In this document: one piece after another, positions 59,677 through 64,000 of the stretch
How the letters are laid out: every line of letters begins with the position of its first letter
Position numbering within the stretch: the stretch's first letter is position 1
Assembly (NCBI RefSeq): GCF_005771535.1
Contig: NZ_VANU01000004.1
Span: forward strand, 186,001 to 250,000
Length of the DNA stretch: 64,000 bases
From: Arcobacter arenosus
GTDB lineage: Bacteria; Campylobacterota; Campylobacteria; Campylobacterales; Arcobacteraceae
Direction of reading: 5' to 3'
The notes under the pieces: generated by a model
The model's database searches: none
What the model saw: the letters and a program-made list of their open reading frames with translations, nothing else
What the model was told of the DNA's origin: nothing
Made by a program: the position numbers and the translations under genes

Positions 59677-60708
59677 TTATTGATTTGCTATAGATTTTTT
59701 AACTGCATCAACGATTTTTTGTCCGTCGATACCTTTACCATTCATTTCAGCAACCCATCTTTGAACAGTTTTTTCACCTGCTGCATCAAATTTTGCTGTT
59801 TCTTCTTCACTTAAAGTAATAATCTCACCACCAGATTTAACTTGTAATCCTTTTCCAATTGCTTCAAAATCATCTGCTAATTTTGCAAATTTAGCAATTT
59901 GTTTTTTTCCAGTAGTTTGAGCTAATACATCTTTTAATTCTTGTGAAAGACTTTCATATTTTTCTTTATTCATTAGTAGTAAAAGAACAGAACCACCAAA
60001 TCCTCCACCACCTTTGATTTCAGTAGTGTATTTAGTTAATTGTTGAAACTTAAATGCTGGGAAAATTTCCATTGGTAAAGCTGCACCATCAACTGCACCT
60101 TTAGATAAAGCTTGAGGAGCCGCAGGTAAAGGCATACCAACTGGCTCAGCACCTAATTCTTGAATATACCAAGCACCAGTTCGAGAAGGAGATCTTAATT
60201 TTAATCCTTTAACTGCATCTAATGAGTCAACTTTTTTACTAACTGTACTTAATTGGTATGGACCAGCCATTGCAATAACAAGTGGATGTACATCTGTAAA
60301 GTCATCTTTTAATAAATCAAAGTTGTCTTTTGCCGCCATTGCAGTTTTTAAACTTGAGTTTGTATGTACAGTTGGTAATTCTAAAACTTCTGTTCTAGGG
60401 AAAACACCTGGAGTATAACCTGCAACTGTATAAACAATATCAGCAACACCATCTCTAGCTTGTTTGTATAATTCATTTGGTTTACCACCCATACTCATTG
60501 ATGGAAACATTTCAATTTTAATTTTCCCTTGTGATAGTTTTTCAACTTCAGCTGCCCATGGCTCTAAAAGTTTAGCATATGGCGGTGCTTTTGGACTTAA
60601 AAAAGTATGCATTGTAAGAACTGTCGCTTTTTCTGCACCCCATAATGAGCTTACTAATAACATTGACCCAGCTAAACCTAGTGTTGCTTTTTTAACTAAC
60701 TTATTCAT
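59677..60708 (-). CDS. TRAP transporter substrate-binding protein (DctP family)
   Basis: A 343-residue periplasmic protein. A Sec signal peptide (residues 1-24, ending SLWGA) precedes the DctP/TAXI-like fold. IKIEMFPSMSMGG near residues 59-71 and the ligand-binding Arg in KGLKLRSPSRTGAWY near 170-184 are typical. TRAP proteins that bind aromatic acids such as p-coumarate have this layout. The membrane subunits DctQ and DctM are not within the window, so the permease must be encoded elsewhere. It lies between the hydratase-lyase and aldehyde dehydrogenase genes. Confidence 0.88.
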   Translation of the reverse strand: MNKLVKKATLGLAGSMLLVSSLWGAEKATVLTMHTFLSPKAPPYAKLLEPWAAEVEKLSQGKIKIEMFPSMSMGGKPNELYKQARDGVADIVYTVAGYTPGVFPRTEVLELPTVHTNSSLKTAMAAKDNFDLLKDDFTDVHPLVIAMAGPYQLSTVSKKVDSLDAVKGLKLRSPSRTGAWYIQELGAEPVGMPLPAAPQALSKGAVDGAALPMEIFPAFKFQQLTKYTTEIKGGGGFGGSVLLLLMNKEKYESLSQELKDVLAQTTGKKQIAKFAKLADDFEAIGKGLQVKSGGEIITLSEEETAKFDAAGEKTVQRWVAEMNGKGIDGQKIVDAVKKSIANQ

Positions 60709-60791
60709 AATTGTCTTTCCCTTTTGTAATATATTTACCTACTGATTATAACGTCCCACCATAGCAAATAAATAACATTAATAAGAACTTA

Positions 60792-61619
60792 TTATCTTTC
60801 AATATCTTTGTTATAAGCACCTAAACCTGGCTTATAAGTTTTCTCATAAATAAACTGTTTAATTCCTTCTTTTCTACCAGTATTATCAAAATAATTTGCT
60901 GCTTCTTGAGCTTTTACTAAATACTCTTCTGCATTTTGATATGTCATTTCAGAAACTTTTCTAACTGCTTGTTTTGTAGCATGTAAAGCAACTGGGTTTT
61001 TCTCTTTTAACACATTACAAACTTCGATAACTCTATCTTTAAGTTTGTCTGAATCACAAGCTTCATTTACTAATCCCCATTGAGCAGCTTTTTCACCATC
61101 TACATTTTCCCCCATCATTGAATGATACATTGCATCTCTAAAACTTAATAATTCAACAGCAACTTTTGTCGCACCTCCACCTGGTAAAATTCCCCAGTTG
61201 ATTTCAGATAATCCAAACTGTGCATCTTTTGCAGCAAATGCTAAATCACAAGCGAATAATGGTCCATAAGCACCACCAAAACACCATCCATTTACCATTG
61301 CAATTGTTGGTTTATAAAAATCTCTTAGTCTTTTCCACCATCCATAAGCTTCCCTTTGAGATTGTCTAATTGCACCTAAACCTTTTGCTTCATTTTCAAC
61401 AAAATACTCTTTTAAGTCCATACCAGCACTAAATGCAGTACCCTCACCTGTTAAAACAAGAACAGAAACATCATCTGAATACTCTAACTCATCAAGAATC
61501 TCCATCATTCTTCTATTAACAGCTGGACTCATACAATTTCTTTTTTCTGGTCTATTATAAGAAACCCATGCAATTCCATCTACTACTTCGTACTTTACTA
61601 CGTCTTTTTCACTACTCAT
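60792..61619 (-). CDS. Hydroxycinnamoyl-CoA hydratase-lyase (enoyl-CoA hydratase family)
   Basis: A 275-residue crotonase-fold enzyme. NRPEKRNCMSP near residues 22-32 and GMDLKEYF near 66-73 form the CoA pocket. VNGWCFGGAYGP near 109-120 makes the oxyanion hole, and the catalytic Glu lies in FGLSEINWGILPGG at about residue 139. These match Pseudomonas hydroxycinnamoyl-CoA hydratase-lyase (Ech/HCHL) closely, including the KPGL-x-AY end. It hydrates feruloyl- or coumaroyl-CoA and cleaves it to vanillin or 4-hydroxybenzaldehyde plus acetyl-CoA. The second active-site tyrosine of HCHL is not certain by eye. Confidence 0.87.
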   Translation of the reverse strand: MSSEKDVVKYEVVDGIAWVSYNRPEKRNCMSPAVNRRMMEILDELEYSDDVSVLVLTGEGTAFSAGMDLKEYFVENEAKGLGAIRQSQREAYGWWKRLRDFYKPTIAMVNGWCFGGAYGPLFACDLAFAAKDAQFGLSEINWGILPGGGATKVAVELLSFRDAMYHSMMGENVDGEKAAQWGLVNEACDSDKLKDRVIEVCNVLKEKNPVALHATKQAVRKVSEMTYQNAEEYLVKAQEAANYFDNTGRKEGIKQFIYEKTYKPGLGAYNKDIER

Positions 61620-61651
61620 ATACTTTTCCTTTTATTAAATTTATTTTTTAT

Positions 61652-63673
61652 TTATTTGATTTGCCAATCATGTGCAAATGGTTCTAGCTTAACATCTTTG
61701 ATTAATGTACTAGTTCCATTTTGTGCATCATCACCTACCTCTTTAAGAAATCTTCTTAAATTTTCAGTAGAAGATAAACCTTTTAATACCTGAATACCCT
61801 CAATTTCAACTTTTAGTATTTCAGAATATAAAGCTGCAATTGATTGTTGAGACTTATCTATTTTTGATGCATGTGCACAAAGTGCAAGCATCGCAACAAG
61901 AAGTTCAATTTTTTTACCCAATCTATGGATTGGAACCTGTGCACCAGTTTGTTCTAATTGATAATACAAACTCATACCTAGGTAAAGCCATTTACATTTT
62001 CGTAGATTTCTTTCTGCATATTGAACATATGGTTTTAAATCTGCTGGAATTTCGTCATATCTAGATTTCATAGATACAGGAACTAATCTTCCTAATAGAT
62101 GTGGAATCTCCTTTAAACCATTTCCTATAATCCAAGAGATTAATTTATAAAATCCCGGTTTTGCAAGTAATTTTAAAGTTGCCGTTGTACATCTACCTGG
62201 ATATTTCATAAAAGTTTTTAAATCGATTTTTAAGATTCTTTCATCTTTTTCAACAGGCTCTCCGTTTTTCATGTTAGCTTCTTGTAAAACACTTAACATA
62301 CTTGCAACATTGTCTTTTGTGAAATTAGAAGTAATATCTTTAATCATACCCATCAAAATCAAGTCATTTTCACCCTCAACAATTCCAAATACATGGATAT
62401 TTGCTCTAGCTTCTGTAACCCTTGAACTTCTATCAAAACTTCTTCCACCAATAACTCTTTCACAAGAGATTAATGATTCTAAAGCTGAACTTGCTGCAAA
62501 AGATTTTGAGATATCTCTTAAACCAGCTAAATCAACTCCATTTTTATCTTGATTCAAAGAAAGGTGAGATAATGCTTGAGATGTTAATGCACCACCTAAC
62601 ATTTTTCCAATTCTTAAACGAGGTAATTCATGTTTGATAATAGGACCACCTACTCCTAATCTTTTAATTGCATAATTAACAGAATCTGATGCCATCATTC
62701 TTTGATAACCTGCACACATTGCAGTTAACATACATCTACCCATTCTAAGGCAATAAAATAAAACCTCTACTCCATCAGCTTTGATTTCATTTTCTACTGG
62801 AATTGGGAAGTTTGAGAAAGTAATTCTTGTGTTATAAATTGATTTAAAAGCATCAGAATTTGAAGAAACAATATTAAAACTATACTCATCATTTGAAATA
62901 TCTCCCTCAGGAAGTTCAATGATAAATAAACCAATTTTTTTACCACCTTTTCCAATTCTTGCGGCAATAGCCATTATTCCACCATAAATAGCACTAGTAA
63001 TATAATGTTTATTTGCAGCTCCTTCGGCAAATAGTCTATAGCAATTATTCTCTTCATCTTTTTCAACATATGCTTGAATTTTTTTAGCATTTACACCAAC
63101 ACCAACTTCAGTTAATGCAAAAGATGTGATTCTTCCCCCAGAAATCATTGGTAAAAATATAGATTTTTGTCTATCATCTCCATACCCAAGTAATGAACTT
63201 GAACCAATTGTCAATTGTCCAGATATTTCAACAGCTAGTGCTCCTATACCATTTGCCGCCAATGATTCTTCCATAATTGCTAATTGATTATAGTTTAGAC
63301 CTAAACCATTATATTCTGCTGGGACAGTAAATCCATAAGCATTTTTCTTAGATACTTCTTCCCTTAAAGTATTTGATAGTTTCCCATCAGCTTCAAAAGC
63401 TTGTCCACTTTCTAATAAATTTAATGCAGTTTCTAAAATCTCATCAGCTTCTTTTGTTTTTGCATTTTGCATCTCAACTGAACCAGCTGAGATTTCAGAT
63501 AAATCTGGTTGTGGACCATAAATTAATCTTTCAACTAAACTTGATTTTGTAACATTTAGTTTTTTCATTGCATCAGACATTGCTGAATCTAAAGCTCCAA
63601 CATCAGCAGCTTGTAAATGATCACCTGCCGCAGCTAAAGCTTCCGTTGCAGCTGATTGTCCATTTTTCCCCAT
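61652..63673 (-). CDS. Acyl-CoA dehydrogenase-family protein
   Basis: A 673-residue, unusually long acyl-CoA dehydrogenase. About 90 N-terminal residues precede the FAD/acyl-CoA core (GFTVPAEYNGLGLNYNQLAIMEE near residue 115; FALTEVGVGVNAKKIQ near 188). The helical core has RVTEARANIHVFGIVEGENDLIL near 422-444 (core EGENDL), and a long C-terminal helical domain follows. Such long forms exist in ferulate loci of pseudomonads beside fcs, vdh and ech. It may oxidise a saturated phenylpropanoyl-CoA to the cinnamoyl form. Start is 63673 (AAGGAAGAGGA upstream), not the ATG at 63700, which lacks a signal. First gene of the operon. Confidence 0.85.
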   Translation of the reverse strand: MGKNGQSAATEALAAAGDHLQAADVGALDSAMSDAMKKLNVTKSSLVERLIYGPQPDLSEISAGSVEMQNAKTKEADEILETALNLLESGQAFEADGKLSNTLREEVSKKNAYGFTVPAEYNGLGLNYNQLAIMEESLAANGIGALAVEISGQLTIGSSSLLGYGDDRQKSIFLPMISGGRITSFALTEVGVGVNAKKIQAYVEKDEENNCYRLFAEGAANKHYITSAIYGGIMAIAARIGKGGKKIGLFIIELPEGDISNDEYSFNIVSSNSDAFKSIYNTRITFSNFPIPVENEIKADGVEVLFYCLRMGRCMLTAMCAGYQRMMASDSVNYAIKRLGVGGPIIKHELPRLRIGKMLGGALTSQALSHLSLNQDKNGVDLAGLRDISKSFAASSALESLISCERVIGGRSFDRSSRVTEARANIHVFGIVEGENDLILMGMIKDITSNFTKDNVASMLSVLQEANMKNGEPVEKDERILKIDLKTFMKYPGRCTTATLKLLAKPGFYKLISWIIGNGLKEIPHLLGRLVPVSMKSRYDEIPADLKPYVQYAERNLRKCKWLYLGMSLYYQLEQTGAQVPIHRLGKKIELLVAMLALCAHASKIDKSQQSIAALYSEILKVEIEGIQVLKGLSSTENLRRFLKEVGDDAQNGTSTLIKDVKLEPFAHDWQIK

Positions 63674-63742
63674 TCCTCTTCCTTTTCTTTCACATTTCAT
63701 TTTATATATTGTCAGTTTATCAACAAAAAACTTAAATTTATC

Positions 63743-63760
63743 TTACTAGTAAAGTACTTT
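63743..63760. promoter_or_regulatory. Overlapping palindromes in the acyl-CoA dehydrogenase promoter region
   Basis: TTACTAGTAA (63743-63752) and AAAGTACTTT (63751-63760) are two adjoining perfect palindromes in the 164-base divergent region. A TATAAA lies at 63701-63706 on the - strand. They differ from sites A and B, so this operon may answer to another regulator. Confidence 0.4.
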
Positions 63761-63837
63761 TAAATGAAATGTAAAATATTTTTAAGATACTTATATTTTT
63801 TATAGAAGATTAATTTAAGTTTCGCTATTCTTTTGCT

Positions 63838-64000
63838 ATGGATAAAAAAGAATTAGAATTAAGAATCGAAAGGGTTAAAGAAAAAAAACCCGAAATTTAC
63901 AATGATGTTTTGACTATTGTAGTCCCTTTTTACATGTTTCATAATGATTTAAGGGAAGGTATTACAAAAATACAAGAGACTAAATATAATATTACAAATA
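63838..64000 (+). CDS. Partial unknown protein, N terminus
   Basis: An open frame of 54 codons runs off the window end. It starts MDKKELELRIERVKEKKPEIYND and continues into a mildly hydrophobic VLTIVVPFYMF segment. The charged N-terminal helix gives no family. The ribosome-binding site is poor, so the true start is uncertain. Divergent from the acyl-CoA dehydrogenase operon. Confidence 0.5.
   Translation, partial: MDKKELELRIERVKEKKPEIYNDVLTIVVPFYMFHNDLREGITKIQETKYNITN

Noticed and set aside
62271-62552. 93-residue open frame antisense to the acyl-CoA dehydrogenase
   Set aside because: Mirror of a strongly coding gene, no ribosome-binding site and no recognisable domain.
1-64000. tRNA, rRNA, CRISPR, transposase or phage genes
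   Set aside because: I read all gaps longer than about 70 bases and saw no cloverleaf, spaced direct-repeat array or transposase; short RNAs could still be missed by eye.

Overview
The window is a strongly AT-rich, gene-dense bacterial chromosome segment. Gene content and arrangement point to Campylobacterota, most likely an Arcobacter-type bacterium (Arcobacteraceae). The main clues are an oorDABC 2-oxoglutarate:acceptor oxidoreductase operon, dapA next to an SDR gene as I recall it in Campylobacter, a NavAb-type voltage-gated channel (NavAb itself is from Arcobacter butzleri), scattered trp genes, a flavocytochrome c sulfide dehydrogenase pair and long Campylobacterota-style chemoreceptors. 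I see no rRNA, tRNA, CRISPR array, insertion sequence or prophage.

Layout, left half. Positions 1-3274 form a tight + strand operon of cell-envelope and housekeeping genes: dapA (3' end only), a FabL-like SDR, pgsA, rseP and yggS. A leucine-rich-repeat protein and a small partner follow (3344-5085). A - strand block holds trpC, a TPR lipoprotein, a YkgJ-type cysteine cluster protein and a tRNA-type methyltransferase (5082-8246). oorDABC (8523-11379) ends in a perfect 13-bp bidirectional terminator shared with a - strand block: MESH1-like hydrolase, DnaQ-like exonuclease, trpF and rpe. Next come pldA, a NUDT14-like Nudix enzyme, a two-component system, yajQ, uraA/upp, a NavBac channel with an acidic filter, DUF423, a purine phosphoribosyltransferase with an AzgA-type permease, and a DUF89 protein.

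Layout, right half. Positions 26843-39238 carry transcription factors, a double-Cache chemoreceptor, a receiver-like cysteine-rich protein whose start codon lies inside a 38-bp palindrome, aat, a sulfide dehydrogenase pair, a PdxR-like regulator divergent from an FMN-binding oxidase-like gene, and a radical SAM DNA-repair-like pair. A short orphan segment (39320-40919) has a structured intergenic region. glnS, fused to a YqeY-like tail, is followed by a five-gene operon around rimB-rimK (43637-47868) in which four consecutive genes start with TTG. A - strand cytochrome and nadE close this part.

The most coherent system is at about 50236-63673, which looks like a hydroxycinnamate (ferulate/p-coumarate) degradation locus. 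The six-gene - strand run carries an acyl-CoA dehydrogenase, a hydroxycinnamoyl-CoA hydratase-lyase, a TRAP substrate-binding protein, an aldehyde dehydrogenase (vanillin dehydrogenase-like), an ADP-forming acyl-CoA synthetase (FerA-like) and an MFS exporter. Beside it lie a PaaI-type thioesterase, an EamA transporter, an IclR regulator, an aldo/keto reductase and a second paralogous MFS exporter. Two related operator-like palindromes (50236-50249 and 54357-54370) sit before the outer transcription units and could be the IclR binding sites. The inferred route is uptake, CoA activation, hydration/retro-aldol cleavage to an aromatic aldehyde plus acetyl-CoA, then oxidation to the benzoate. Substrate identity is inferred from family resemblance, not shown by sequence alone.
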